From: Nocardioides pocheonensis
Lineage (GTDB): Bacteria > Actinomycetota > Actinomycetes > Propionibacteriales > Nocardioidaceae
Length of the DNA stretch: 64,000 nucleotides
Assembly: GCF_003725535.1 (NCBI RefSeq)
Contig: NZ_RJSF01000019.1
Span: 253,796 to 317,795 of the forward strand
Direction: 5' to 3'
This document shows positions 16,647 to 25,234 of this stretch, one piece after another. Below the pieces are notes generated by a model that ran no database searches, had not been told where the DNA came from, and was given only the letters and a program-made list of their open reading frames with translations. Each line of letters begins with the position of its first letter. Within the stretch, counting starts at the first letter, position 1. The translations under genes and the position numbers were made by a program.

Positions 16647-17706
16647 CGTGCGCATCCTCGAGGAACGCTCCACGATCCACTTCGAGCCGGCCCCGGACGC
16701 CGTGGCCCCGGCCCCGGCCGAGGCCCGCGGGCTGTCGCGCGAGGACGTGCGGTTGCTCGTCGCCTCACCGGAGGGTCTCGTGCACGGCCGGTTCCGCGAC
16801 CTGCCCGACCACCTCCGTGCCGGCGACCTCGTCGTGGTCAACGACTCCGCGACGATCCCCGGTGAGGTCGACGCCGAGAGTGCCACACGCGGTCCGGTCG
16901 TCCTGCACCTGGCCACACCGCTCGACGACGGAACCTGGGTGAGCGAGGTGCGCACGCCCGGTGACGCGGCTCGCGCGATCCTCGACGCCGAGCCCGGCGA
17001 CCGGTTCGACGCCGGTCCGGTCACCGTGACCCTGGTCGAGCCCTATCCGCGCACCGGCTCGTCGCCGACGGGCCGCGGCAACCGGCTGTGGCGGGCGCAG
17101 GTCGACGGCCCGCTCGAGAGTCACCTCGACCGGCACGGCCGGCCGATCGCCTACGGGTACCTCTCGCGGCGTCACCCGCTCAGCGCCTACCAGACGGTGT
17201 TCGCGACCCGGCCCGGCAGCGCCGAGATGCCGTCCGCCGGACGTCCGTTCACCCACGGCCTGGTCACGAGGCTGGTCTCCAAGGGCGTCGCGATCGCGCC
17301 GATCACCCTGCACACGGGCGTGTCCTCGCAGGAGGCAGGGGAGGCTCCGCAGCCGGAGCGGTTCGCCGTGCCGGCCGCGACCGCGCGGCTGGTCAACGCC
17401 GTCCGTGCCGGTGGCGGACGCGTCGTCGCCGTCGGTACGACGGTGACGCGAGCGCTGGAGTCGGCGGTGGCCGAGGACGGGACGGTCGTGGCCCGCCGCG
17501 GCTGGACGGACCGCGTGGTGACGCCCGCGGACCCGCCCCGGGTGGTCGCCGGCCTGGTCACCGGCTGGCACGACCCGATGGCCTCGCACCTGCTCCTGGT
17601 CGAGGCGGTCGCCGGGCGTGAGCTCGCCCAGCGGGCGTACGAGGCGGCCGTCGCGCAGGAGTACCTCTGGCACGAGTTCGGCGACGCCGCCCTGCTGCTG
17701 CCCTGA
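16639..17706 (+). CDS. QueA-like protein (S-adenosylmethionine:tRNA ribosyltransferase-isomerase family)
   Basis: A 355-residue relative of QueA, which normally transfers and isomerises the ribose of AdoMet onto preQ1 in tRNA during queuosine synthesis. Matching parts: DLVVVNDSATIPGEV, AYGYLSRRHPLSAYQTVFA, ITLHTGVSSQEAGEAPQPE, GGGRVVAVGTTVTRALES, GWTDRVVTPADPPRVVAGL and the C-terminal EFGDAALLLP. Several places where true QueA is conserved differ (the HVGLGTF-like loop reads HTGVSSQ), so substrate or reaction may have changed. No other queuosine gene is in the window. Start is GTG 16,639 (or GTG 16,648). It overlaps the SoxR-controlled SDR gene and should share its regulation. Confidence 0.85.
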   Translation: MPDVRILEERSTIHFEPAPDAVAPAPAEARGLSREDVRLLVASPEGLVHGRFRDLPDHLRAGDLVVVNDSATIPGEVDAESATRGPVVLHLATPLDDGTWVSEVRTPGDAARAILDAEPGDRFDAGPVTVTLVEPYPRTGSSPTGRGNRLWRAQVDGPLESHLDRHGRPIAYGYLSRRHPLSAYQTVFATRPGSAEMPSAGRPFTHGLVTRLVSKGVAIAPITLHTGVSSQEAGEAPQPERFAVPAATARLVNAVRAGGGRVVAVGTTVTRALESAVAEDGTVVARRGWTDRVVTPADPPRVVAGLVTGWHDPMASHLLLVEAVAGRELAQRAYEAAVAQEYLWHEFGDAALLLP

Positions 17707-18030
17707 TCAGGCCGAGCTGAGGTGGAACGTCCCGCCGAAGGCGAAGACCAGGGCCACGACCAGCGCGCCGAGGACCATCAGCCCGACCTCGATCCAGCCG
17801 AGCACGACGCCGGCGGAGGCGAGCCCGCGACCCGTGATCATGCCGCCGGACGCGTCGATCTCGCGCTGCGCCGACCGGCCGACGATGATCGCCGGGATCG
17901 CCGCGAGCGGGCCGCACGAGACGATGCCGAGGATGCCGAGCACGAGCGCGGCGACGGCCTTTCCGGAGCTCGTCGGCGCGCCGCCGTACGGCGCGGCCGG
18001 GGGCGGCGGGGGAGGCGGGAAGTCGGTCAC
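17707..18030 (-). CDS. DUF4190 domain membrane protein (copy B)
   Basis: A 107-residue paralogue of the protein at 14,931-15,329: proline-rich start (TDFPPPPPPPAAPYGG), then GKAVAALVLGILGIVSCGP, the loop IIVGRSAQREIDASGG and a second helix VVLGWIEVGLMVLGALVVAL. GTG 18,030 has TACTGT (18,042 to 18,037) six bases upstream, a leaderless start. Its stop directly abuts the stop of the QueA-like gene. Function unknown. Confidence 0.8.
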   Translation of the reverse strand: MTDFPPPPPPPAAPYGGAPTSSGKAVAALVLGILGIVSCGPLAAIPAIIVGRSAQREIDASGGMITGRGLASAGVVLGWIEVGLMVLGALVVALVFAFGGTFHLSSA

Positions 18031-18036
18031 CCGCGC

Positions 18037-18042
18037 ACAGTA
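18037..18042 (-). promoter_or_regulatory. Leaderless -10 element of DUF4190 copy B
   Basis: TACTGT, six bases before GTG 18030. Confidence 0.5.
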
Positions 18043-18065
18043 GCGGGTTCGGGTCTCGACCCGGC

Positions 18066-18093
18066 GTCGCGGGTTCGCGAGCTCACCCGCGGG
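18066..18093 (+). repeat. 28-bp interspersed repeat, copy 1
   Basis: A 28-base sequence that recurs exactly, in reverse orientation, at 35,775-35,802. Similarity extends about 15-30 bases on both sides with mismatches. Here it fills the gap between two minus-strand genes. Confidence 0.85.
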
Positions 18094-18175
18094 CCGCTCC
18101 TCGGATCGAGCTTGCCGAAATCGACCTCCTCGCGTCGAGCCGGCGCTCGTCCGTCGCGCCGCCTCGGCTCGGACG

Positions 18176-19084
18176 TCAGACCGCGATGTGGGTGACCTCC
18201 GCCTCGATCCGCCGGCGGGGCAGGAGCTCGACGACCAGCATCGCGGTCAGCACCATCGCACCGCCCAGGAGCATTCGCGCGGTGACCGACTCTCCGCCGA
18301 GGAGCACCGCGAAGAAGGCTGCGAACACCGGCTCCATGCTCATGATGATCGCCGACCGGGTCGGCGGCAGGTGGGCCTGCGCCCAGGTCTGGCCGAGCAG
18401 GGCCGCGGCTCCGGCGAACAGTGCCATGTAGGCCACGGCGAGCCAGTCGCCGACCCGGTGGGGGAGGACGATCCCACCGGGCGCCGCTGCGGCCAGGCAG
18501 ATCACGGTGATCACCAGGCACTGCACGATCGACATGCCGATCGCGTCGGCCGGCCGTGACCAGGCGCCGAGGCCGACGATGTGCAGGGCGTAGAGGATCG
18601 CGGCGACCAGGGTCAGGGCCTCGCCGTAGCCCACGCTGAACCCGTCGAGCGTGAGCACGGCCAGCCCGGCCACCGCGAGCAGGACGGCACCCCAGGTCAG
18701 CGCGTTGATGCGGGTGTGCAGGATCGCGGCGGCGAGCAGGGGCGTGCAGACGACGTACATGCCGGTGATGAACCCGGACACGCTCGCCGGCGTGTGGGCG
18801 AGCCCGACGGTCTGGAGGATCTGGGCGATGCCGTAGAGCAGGCCGAGCACGATCGCGTGCCGGCGCAGCTCGGGGGACAGCCGGCTGACCGCCCGGGGTG
18901 CGAGGGCGAGCATCGCGAGGCTCGCGATCGCGAACCGGACCGCGAGGAAGTCGACCGCGGGCACCCGGTCCAGCAAGTCGTGGATGAGGAAGAACGTGGA
19001 GCCCCAGCAGGCCGTCATCGCGAGCAGGGTGAAGGTCGCCAGCAGCGCGAGCCGGCCCTCGCGCGCCGCAGTCGTCGACGTCAC
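18176..19084 (-). CDS. EamA/DMT family transporter
   Basis: A 302-residue inner-membrane protein with about ten hydrophobic helices in two EamA repeats (for example ACWGSTFFLIHDLLD in the first and LYALHIVGLGAWSRP at the start of the second). Family members export metabolites or amino acids; the cargo is not predictable. The start GTG 19,084 overlaps the stop of nfo (GTGA), so the two are translationally coupled. The C terminus carries a short Arg-rich tail. Confidence 0.9.
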   Translation of the reverse strand: MTSTTAAREGRLALLATFTLLAMTACWGSTFFLIHDLLDRVPAVDFLAVRFAIASLAMLALAPRAVSRLSPELRRHAIVLGLLYGIAQILQTVGLAHTPASVSGFITGMYVVCTPLLAAAILHTRINALTWGAVLLAVAGLAVLTLDGFSVGYGEALTLVAAILYALHIVGLGAWSRPADAIGMSIVQCLVITVICLAAAAPGGIVLPHRVGDWLAVAYMALFAGAAALLGQTWAQAHLPPTRSAIIMSMEPVFAAFFAVLLGGESVTARMLLGGAMVLTAMLVVELLPRRRIEAEVTHIAV

Positions 19085-19950
19085 CGGTCGCGCAGCTTCT
19101 TCAGCAGCGGCACGCAGGTGCCCGGGACGCCGCCGTCACCGGAGCCGGGCGTCTCCGCGACGAACGGCACGCCCTCGGTCGCGGCGTGGGCGAGCAGCTC
19201 GACGAACGCGTCCTCGCCGATCCGGCCCTCACCGATCCGCTCGTGCCGGTCGCGCAGGGAGCCGCGGGGGTCCTTGGAGTCGTTGGCGTGGACCAGCCGG
19301 AGCCGGTCGGCGCCGGCGATCTCGACCAGCCGGTCGAGCGTGCGCGTCGCACCGCCCGGCTCGTCCAACGGGGCCCCTGCCGCGAAGACGTGGCAGGTGT
19401 CCAGGCAGATGCCGACCCTCGGGTGGCGGTCGAGCACGTCCAGATACGGTCCGAGGTCCTCGACGCCCCCGCACAACGACCGGCCCTGGCCGGCGGTCGG
19501 CTCGAGCAGCAGCCAGGGGCCGTCGTCGGGGAGTCGGTCGAGGACCGGGAGCAGGCCCTCGCGCACCTGCCGGAGCGCCGCGTCGACGGCGCCGTCCTCG
19601 ACGCACGACCCGGTGTGCACGACCACGCCCTCGGCGCCCAGGCGGGCGGCTCGTGCCAGGTTGTGCGCGATCGACGCGACCGAGCGCTCGTACGTCGCCG
19701 GCGTCGGCGAGCCGAGGTTCACCAGGTACGGCGTGTGCACGAACGCGCGCACGCCGCGGTCGGCGCACGTGCGCGCGAACTCCTCGTCGACGGCCGGATC
19801 GCCCTCGCTCAGCGCCCAGCCGCGGGGGTTGCCGACGAAGACCTGCACCGCCTCTGCGCCGATCTCCTCCGCGGTGCGCAGCGCCCCGGCGACGAGTCCC
19901 TTTCCGACGAAGACGTGGGACCCGACCGGCCGGGTGATCGCGCTGGGCAC
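19081..19950 (-). CDS. nfo: Deoxyribonuclease IV (endonuclease IV)
   Basis: A 289-residue AP endonuclease of the Nfo family, cutting DNA 5' of abasic sites in base excision repair with a trinuclear zinc centre. The TIM-barrel ligands appear in order: FVHTPYLVNLGS, VVHTGSCVED, LLLEPTAGQG, ICLDTCHVFAAG, LVHANDSKDPRGS, DRHERIGEG and FVAETPGSG. Length is normal. GTG 19,950 is fixed by TAGGCT (19,962 to 19,957) six bases upstream. It is followed by the coupled DMT transporter gene. Confidence 0.95.
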   Translation of the reverse strand: MPSAITRPVGSHVFVGKGLVAGALRTAEEIGAEAVQVFVGNPRGWALSEGDPAVDEEFARTCADRGVRAFVHTPYLVNLGSPTPATYERSVASIAHNLARAARLGAEGVVVHTGSCVEDGAVDAALRQVREGLLPVLDRLPDDGPWLLLEPTAGQGRSLCGGVEDLGPYLDVLDRHPRVGICLDTCHVFAAGAPLDEPGGATRTLDRLVEIAGADRLRLVHANDSKDPRGSLRDRHERIGEGRIGEDAFVELLAHAATEGVPFVAETPGSGDGGVPGTCVPLLKKLRDR

Positions 19951-19956
19951 CGAGCC

Positions 19957-19962
19957 AGCCTA
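19957..19962 (-). promoter_or_regulatory. Leaderless -10 element of nfo
   Basis: TAGGCT, six bases before GTG 19950. Confidence 0.5.
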
Positions 19963-19976
19963 CGAGCCCGACGCGG

Positions 19977-19997
19977 GCCGCCCGCGCGGCGGGCGGC
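19977..19997. terminator. GC-rich hairpin downstream of tetR
   Basis: A perfect 9-base inverted repeat (GCCGCCCGC and its complement) with a three-base loop. No T tract follows, as usual in high-GC actinobacteria. It could end tetR transcripts before they enter nfo. Between it and tetR the word GTCAGCAGGT occurs twice. Confidence 0.45.
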
Positions 19998-20033
19998 GAT
20001 CACGTCAGCAGGTGCCAGGTCAGCAGGTACCGG

Positions 20034-20624
20034 TCAGGAGGTGCGCAGGCCGTCCATGACGACCTTGAGGATGCGGCGCTGCTGCTCGCGGTCGAAGTTC
20101 GGCATCATCGTGCAGCCGCCGACCAGCCGGATGACGTCCGGGGCGCTGACGTCGCTGCGGACCTGTCCGGCCTCCTGGGCCCGGCCGACCATGGTCTCGG
20201 CGGCTCCGGTGAGCACCGCGCGCGAGTGCGTCATCAGCTCGGAGTCGCGACCTGTCGCCTCGATGAGCTCGTGGAAGATGTGCTTCTTCGTCGCCGCGTA
20301 GTCGGCGAAGACCTCGAGCCACAGCTCGAGCGCCTCGACCGGGGTGTGGCCGGGGACCAGCCGCTCGGTCGCCTTCTGCAGCCCGTCGACCTCCTCGCGG
20401 TAGACCGCCTCGAGCAGGTCCAGCCGGGTGGGGAAGTGCCGGTACAGCGTGCCGATGCCCACGCCGGCCGCCTTGGCGATCTGCTCGAGCGAGACCTCGG
20501 CGTCGGGGGAGGCCGCGAGGAACACCTCGCGGGCCGCCTCGACCAGGCGGGCACGGTTGCGGGCCGCGTCGGCACGGAGCTTCGGAGCCTCGGCGACGGC
20601 GTCGCGGCGAGCGGTCTCGGTCAT
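20034..20624 (-). CDS. TetR family transcriptional regulator
   Basis: A 196-residue TetR repressor. The DNA-binding domain is near residues 22-68: NRARLVEAAREVFLAAS, then SLEQIAKAAGVGIGTLYRHF, the helix-turn-helix signature. The C-terminal ligand domain (WLEVFADYAATKKHIFHELI) is unassigned. It is divergent from an MFS efflux pump and very likely represses it from the two palindromes in the shared gap, being relieved by a pump substrate. Confidence 0.93.
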   Translation of the reverse strand: MTETARRDAVAEAPKLRADAARNRARLVEAAREVFLAASPDAEVSLEQIAKAAGVGIGTLYRHFPTRLDLLEAVYREEVDGLQKATERLVPGHTPVEALELWLEVFADYAATKKHIFHELIEATGRDSELMTHSRAVLTGAAETMVGRAQEAGQVRSDVSAPDVIRLVGGCTMMPNFDREQQRRILKVVMDGLRTS

Positions 20625-20639
20625 CGGAGCATTAATCCC

Positions 20640-20668
20640 TTGATAAGCGGAGGGGGCCTCCGTATATT
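20640..20668 (+). promoter_or_regulatory. Promoter of the MFS transporter gene
   Basis: TTGATA (20,640-20,645), a 17-base spacer, then TATATT (20,663-20,668): a near-ideal housekeeping promoter, unusual in this GC-rich sequence. One repressor palindrome fills the spacer and another follows the -10. Confidence 0.8.
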
Positions 20669-20685
20669 AAGTGGAGGCGCCCTCC
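20649..20685. promoter_or_regulatory. Two 13-bp TetR operator palindromes
   Basis: GGAGGGGGCCTCC (20,649-20,661) and GGAGGCGCCCTCC (20,673-20,685) share the form GGAGG-N3-CCTCC and lie 24 bases apart centre to centre. Their place on the MFS promoter fits repression by the adjacent TetR protein. Confidence 0.8.
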
Positions 20686-20719
20686 AGATCATACCTTCTC
20701 GTGGAACGGAAGACATCTC

Positions 20720-22231
20720 GTGTCCGACCAACTTATCGCCGAGGCCCCCGTGGCTGAAGCCTCCATCCCGGTCCGCTCCCTGCGACCCCTGCGACCCAGG
20801 CGGCGTCCCGAGCGGCCCCGCCTGGTGCTGGCCACGATCCTCACCGCCCAGCTGATGGTGGTGCTCGACATGAGCATCGTGAACGTGGCCCTCCCGCAGA
20901 TGCAGCGTGCCCTGGACTTCACGCCCACCGGGCTGTCCTGGGTGCTCAACGCCTACAGCCTCGCCTTCGGCGGGCTCCTCCTCCTCGGTGCCCGCAGCGG
21001 CGACCTCCTGGGCCGGCGGCCGACCTTCCTGGCCGGGATCACGCTGTTCACCCTCGCCTCGCTCGCCGGCGGGTTCGCGACGACCGGCGCGGCGCTCGTG
21101 GCCGCGCGGGTGATCCAGGGTCTCGGCGCGGCGTTCGCCGCTCCCGCGACCCTGTCGCTGCTCACCACGATGTTCCCCGAGGGCCGCGAGCGCACCCGTG
21201 CCCTCGGCCTCTACACCGCCGTGTCGATCGGCGGCGCGTCGTTCGGCATGGTCGTCGGCGGCATCCTCACCGAGATCGCCAGCTGGCGCTGGGTGATGTG
21301 GGTGAACGTCCCGATCGGGCTGGTCGTCGCGACCACCGCCTGGCTCGCCGTCCCGCACACGCCGCGCCGCCATGGACGCTTCGACCTCGCCGGTGCGATC
21401 ACCTCGACCCTGGGCGTCTCCGGCCTGGTCTACGGGTTCGTGCACGCGGCCAGCGACGGCTGGGGCGACTCGGTCACCCTGGTCTCGATCGCGCTCGGCG
21501 TGGCCCTGCTGGCCGCGTTCATCACGATCGAGCGCAGTGCCGAGGAGCCGATCACGCCGCTGTCGCTGTTCGCCAGCCGGATCCGCAGCGGCGCGCTGCT
21601 GGCCAGGATGTTCCTGATCGCCGGGGCGATGGGTGCGTTCTTCTTCCTCACCCAGTACCTCCAGGACGTGCTCGACCTGAGCCCGGTCCGGGCCGGCCTG
21701 GCGTTCCTGCCGCTGACCGCGATGCTCTTCGTCGCCTCGCAGGCCGCGTCGCGCGTGCTGGTCGAGCGGTTCGGTGAGCGGATCGTGCTGGTCGTCGGTG
21801 CCTCGCTGACCACGCTGTCGCTGCTCTGGCTGACCCGGCTCGACGCCGGCAGCGGGTACACCGACGTGCTGCTGTCGCTGGTCGTGCTCGGCCTGGGCAA
21901 CGGGTTGGCGTTCGTCCCCCTGACCTCCTCGGCCCTGCACGGCGTCCAGCCGCACGAGGCCGGGGCGGCGTCGGGGCTCGTGAACGTCGCCCAGCAGCTG
22001 GGCTCGGCCCTCGGGCTGGCCGGCCTGGTGACCGTCTCGGGGCACGCCAGCCGGTCGGTCGACCTGGCGCCCGGTCTCGGCGCGGTCGCCCGGGCGCATG
22101 AGACGTTCCTGTCCGGAGCGCATGCGGCCTTCCAGGCGGCCACCGTGATGCTGGTCGTCACGCTGGTCCTGGTCACCTTCGTGATCCGGCGCGAGCAGGT
22201 GCCGGCCGAGGTGACCGTGGACCGCGGCTAG
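20720..22231 (+). CDS. MFS drug efflux transporter, DHA2 (14-helix) type
   Basis: A 503-residue major facilitator protein of the EmrB/QacA group, driven by proton exchange at the cell membrane. Helix 1 carries LMVVLDMSIVNVALPQMQRAL, the DHA2 motif D1 (LDxTVVNVALP type), followed by SWVLNAYSLAFGGLLLLGAR and motif A GARSGDLLGRR. It has room for 14 helices. GTG 20,720 lies about 50 bases after the -10. It is predicted to be repressed by the divergent TetR protein. The stop overlaps the convergent transglycosylase gene by four bases. Confidence 0.93.
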   Translation: MSDQLIAEAPVAEASIPVRSLRPLRPRRRPERPRLVLATILTAQLMVVLDMSIVNVALPQMQRALDFTPTGLSWVLNAYSLAFGGLLLLGARSGDLLGRRPTFLAGITLFTLASLAGGFATTGAALVAARVIQGLGAAFAAPATLSLLTTMFPEGRERTRALGLYTAVSIGGASFGMVVGGILTEIASWRWVMWVNVPIGLVVATTAWLAVPHTPRRHGRFDLAGAITSTLGVSGLVYGFVHAASDGWGDSVTLVSIALGVALLAAFITIERSAEEPITPLSLFASRIRSGALLARMFLIAGAMGAFFFLTQYLQDVLDLSPVRAGLAFLPLTAMLFVASQAASRVLVERFGERIVLVVGASLTTLSLLWLTRLDAGSGYTDVLLSLVVLGLGNGLAFVPLTSSALHGVQPHEAGAASGLVNVAQQLGSALGLAGLVTVSGHASRSVDLAPGLGAVARAHETFLSGAHAAFQAATVMLVVTLVLVTFVIRREQVPAEVTVDRG

Positions 22232-23019
22232 CCGCGCTCGGCGGCCAGCCGGTCCCGGATCGCCAGCACATTGGCGACGTAGGGCCGGCTGCCCGGGGCG
22301 ATGCCGTGCCGGCGGACGGCGCCCAGGCCCTGGTAGTACGCCGCGACCGCCCTGCGGGTGCTCCTCGTCTCGTCGAGGAGCACCCGCAGCAGCGTCACCC
22401 CGGCCCTGATGTTGTCGTGGGTCTCGCGAAGGTCGAGCGGCCTCCCGGCGTACAGGGACATCCACAGGCCGGTCGCCGGCAGCACCTGCATCACCCCGAG
22501 CGCGCCGGCCGCCGAGGTCACCGGCTGGTGCCAGCCCGACTCCTGCCAGGCCACGGCCTGCGCCAGCGCGACCGGTACGCCGCGGCGCTGAGCCTCGCGC
22601 CGGACCGCCTCCCGCACCTGGTCGCGGCTCATCCGCCAGTGCCGCCAGCCCTGCGTGGCCGGGTCCGCCGCCGGGGGCGCAACCGGTGCCGCCTGCGCGG
22701 CGGGTGCCTTCGCCTTCGGGAGCGCCGAGACCACGACCGGGATCCGCACCCTCTCCCCGACGCGCAGGGTGCCGGCCCGGTCGAGGTGGTTCAGCGCGAC
22801 CAGCTCCCGGGTCCAGGCGTGGTAGCGGGTGGCGAGCCCGGTGGCGGTGTCGCCGGGCCGCACCACGTGGCCGACCAGCAGCCGGTCGGGGTGGCCGGGC
22901 CACGGCCGCCCGCGTGCGTCGGCCGGCGCCACGTCGGCCAGCACGGCGACGGGACCGGCGGCGAGGGCGGCCAGCGCGGTCAGCGCCGCGAGGCGGGGAG
23001 GGCGCGCACGGAGAGCCAT
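22228..23019 (-). CDS. Lytic transglycosylase with LysM domain
   Basis: A 263-residue exported wall hydrolase. Residues 1-35 form a signal peptide, residues 50-95 a LysM peptidoglycan-binding repeat (HVVRPGDTATGLATRYHAW, LRVGERVRIPV), and residues 128-260 an SLT domain with catalytic Glu160 (AVAWQESGWHQPVTSAAGA, ALGVMQVLP, AVAAYYQG). It would cleave the glycan strand to anhydro products. It begins 40 bases after the stop of the PASTA kinase gene on the same strand and may share its transcript, linking kinase signalling with wall turnover. Confidence 0.9.
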   Translation of the reverse strand: MALRARPPRLAALTALAALAAGPVAVLADVAPADARGRPWPGHPDRLLVGHVVRPGDTATGLATRYHAWTRELVALNHLDRAGTLRVGERVRIPVVVSALPKAKAPAAQAAPVAPPAADPATQGWRHWRMSRDQVREAVRREAQRRGVPVALAQAVAWQESGWHQPVTSAAGALGVMQVLPATGLWMSLYAGRPLDLRETHDNIRAGVTLLRVLLDETRSTRRAVAAYYQGLGAVRRHGIAPGSRPYVANVLAIRDRLAAERG

Positions 23020-23059
23020 GCGACGTCCGTTACCCGTGTGACGGATGTGCAAACAGGGG

Positions 23060-25126
23060 TCACACGATGCTGAGCGTCACCGTGCTGCCCTGAGGGGCCA
23101 TCGAACCCTCGGACGGGTCGGACCCCACGACGTAGTTCGCGCCGACGTAGAGCGGGTTCTGCGTCACCGCGACCTGGAAGCCGAGGTCCTCGAGGGCCTG
23201 CTTCGCGTCGTCGACCTTCATGCCGTTGACGTGGGGCACCGCCACGAGCGCCGGTCCCTTGGACACGACCAGCCGGATCACGTCGTTCTTGAAGCCGGTG
23301 CCGGAGCTGGGGCTCTGCGAGATCACGCGTCCGGCCGGGACCGTGTCGTTGTTCTGGTCGTCGCGCTGGACCTGGAAGCCGAGGGCGGACAGGGCCGTGA
23401 CCGCCTTGTCGCCGTTGCGGCCCGTCCAGTCCGGGATCTTGATCGGCTTCTGGCCCTTGCTCACGATCACGTTGACCGCGGCGTCGCGCCGCAGCGGCGT
23501 GCCCGGCGCCGGGTCGGTGTTGATCACCTGGCCCTGCGGCACCTTGTCGCTGAACTTCTCGATCGCCTGCCCGAACCCGAGCGAGGCGGTCTGGAGGAGG
23601 GCCTGGGCCTCGTCGAGCGTCTTGCCGCGCACGTCGGGCACGTCGTGGCGCTCCGGTCCGAGCGAGATCACTGCGGTCACGGTCCCCTGCTTGCGGATCC
23701 GGTCGCCGGCGCCGGGATCGGTGCTGATCACCGACCCCTTGGCGACGATCTCGGAGTAGTCCTCCTTGCCGGTGCGGAACGTGAGCCCGGCCTTCTCGAC
23801 CTTGGCCTTGGCGTCGGCCGCCGACATGTTGATCACCGCCGGCGTGTGCGTGTAGCGGGCGACGCCGAGGTACCAGCCGCCGAGGCCGACGAGCAGCGCC
23901 AGGGCGAGCACGCTGACCAGCAGGATCGGCCCGCGGCGCGAGCGCCGGGGAGCGGGTCGGGGACGGTCCGGCCCGGTCACCACGGGCGGCGGGCTCGCCG
24001 GCGGCTGCGGTGGTGTGGCCGCGGTGCGGGTCGCGGGCACGACGGGCATCCGGCTGACCGGCGTGGTGACCTCGAAGTCGGGGTCGAAGACCTCGACCGG
24101 GGCCGATCGCACCGGTGCCGGGCGAGGTGCCGACGCCTGGTGGGTGTCGCGGGGGATGAAGAGCTCGCCGGTGCCCGTGTCGTCCAGGTCGTGCAGCCGG
24201 GCGTCGCTGCCCGGGCCGGGGCGCAGGTCGGCGGTCAGGTCGGGGTCGTCGCGGACCCCGTGGTCGAGGGCCTGTCGCACGCGGCGGACCTGGTGCAGCA
24301 GCACCCGGGCGTCCGTGGGGCGCAGGTCCTTGTCGCGTGCGGTGGCGCGCGCGACCAGCGCGTCGACGTACGCCGGCAGGCCGGGGACGCGCAGCGACGG
24401 AGCCGGGATGTCCTCGTGCACGTGCTTGTAGGCGACCTGGATCGGGCTGTCGGCCTGGTGCGGCTTCTGGCCGGTGAGCATCTCGTAGAGGAGCACGCCG
24501 GTGGCGTACACGTCGGAGCGCGCGTCGGCCTTGCCGTCCACGACCAGCTCGGGGGACAGGTAGGAGACCGTGCCGATCAGCACGCCGCCGGTCGCGGTGT
24601 GCTGGGTCTCGGCGTTGATCGCGCGCGCGAGCCCGAAGTCGGCGACCTTCACCCGACCGTCGTCGGCCAGCAGCACGTTCTCGGGCTTGACGTCGCGATG
24701 GATCATGCCGGCGCCGTGCGCGGCGGCGAGGGCGGCGAGCACCGGCTCGAGCAGCCCCAGCGCCTTGCCGGGGTCCATCGGCGCTTCCTTGCGGATGAGG
24801 TCGCGCAGGGTCAGGCCCGGGACGTACTCCATGACCAGGAAGAGCGTGCCGGCGTCGTCGCCGGTGTCGAACACGGCGACGACGTTGTGGTGAGAGAGGC
24901 GGGCCGCCGAGCGGGCCTCGCGCTCGAAGCGGGCGACGAACTCGGGGTCGTCGCCGAGGCCGGCGTGCATGATCTTGACCGCCACGGTGCGGTCGAGCCG
25001 GAGGTCGGTGGCCTGGTAGACGGTGGCCATGCCGCCGCGCGCGATCCGCGGGCCGACGCGATACCTGCCGTCGAGGATGCGGCCGATGAGCGGGTCGTCG
25101 GCACGACCCGTGTCAGTGCGCTCCAC
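23060..25126 (-). CDS. pknL: Serine/threonine protein kinase with four PASTA domains (PknL-like)
   Basis: A 688-residue membrane kinase. The catalytic domain is at about residues 20-280: glycine loop IARGGMATVYQA, Lys51 (VAVKIM), HRDVKPEN with Asp145 and Asn150, DFG at 163-165. A disordered Pro-rich linker leads to one helix (about 399-421) and four extracellular PASTA domains (428-490, 494-558, 562-625, 628-688), which bind muropeptides or lipid II. GTG 25,126 is chosen because GGAGG stands five bases upstream and the domain begins soon after. TAGACT on the minus strand (25,181 to 25,176) may be its -10. The divergent Rv2175c-like gene and nearby prenyl synthase and metF match the pknL neighbourhood of M. 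tuberculosis, whose PknL lacks PASTA domains. Confidence 0.93.
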   Translation of the reverse strand: MERTDTGRADDPLIGRILDGRYRVGPRIARGGMATVYQATDLRLDRTVAVKIMHAGLGDDPEFVARFEREARSAARLSHHNVVAVFDTGDDAGTLFLVMEYVPGLTLRDLIRKEAPMDPGKALGLLEPVLAALAAAHGAGMIHRDVKPENVLLADDGRVKVADFGLARAINAETQHTATGGVLIGTVSYLSPELVVDGKADARSDVYATGVLLYEMLTGQKPHQADSPIQVAYKHVHEDIPAPSLRVPGLPAYVDALVARATARDKDLRPTDARVLLHQVRRVRQALDHGVRDDPDLTADLRPGPGSDARLHDLDDTGTGELFIPRDTHQASAPRPAPVRSAPVEVFDPDFEVTTPVSRMPVVPATRTAATPPQPPASPPPVVTGPDRPRPAPRRSRRGPILLVSVLALALLVGLGGWYLGVARYTHTPAVINMSAADAKAKVEKAGLTFRTGKEDYSEIVAKGSVISTDPGAGDRIRKQGTVTAVISLGPERHDVPDVRGKTLDEAQALLQTASLGFGQAIEKFSDKVPQGQVINTDPAPGTPLRRDAAVNVIVSKGQKPIKIPDWTGRNGDKAVTALSALGFQVQRDDQNNDTVPAGRVISQSPSSGTGFKNDVIRLVVSKGPALVAVPHVNGMKVDDAKQALEDLGFQVAVTQNPLYVGANYVVGSDPSEGSMAPQGSTVTLSIV

Positions 25127-25234
25127 AACGTCCTCCAAGGCCGGATCGGGGGGGAAGGTCCCGATCTGGGGTCCGAGTCTAGAGGGGAGAGGGCCCGAAT
25201 CGCGGGACCGTGACGCGGCTGGCAGCATGGGTGC

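Noticed and set aside
23020..23059. c-di-AMP (ydaO-type) riboswitch before the LysM transglycosylase
   Set aside because: Such switches often precede wall hydrolases in actinobacteria, but only 40 bases separate the gene from pknL and no matching motif is present.
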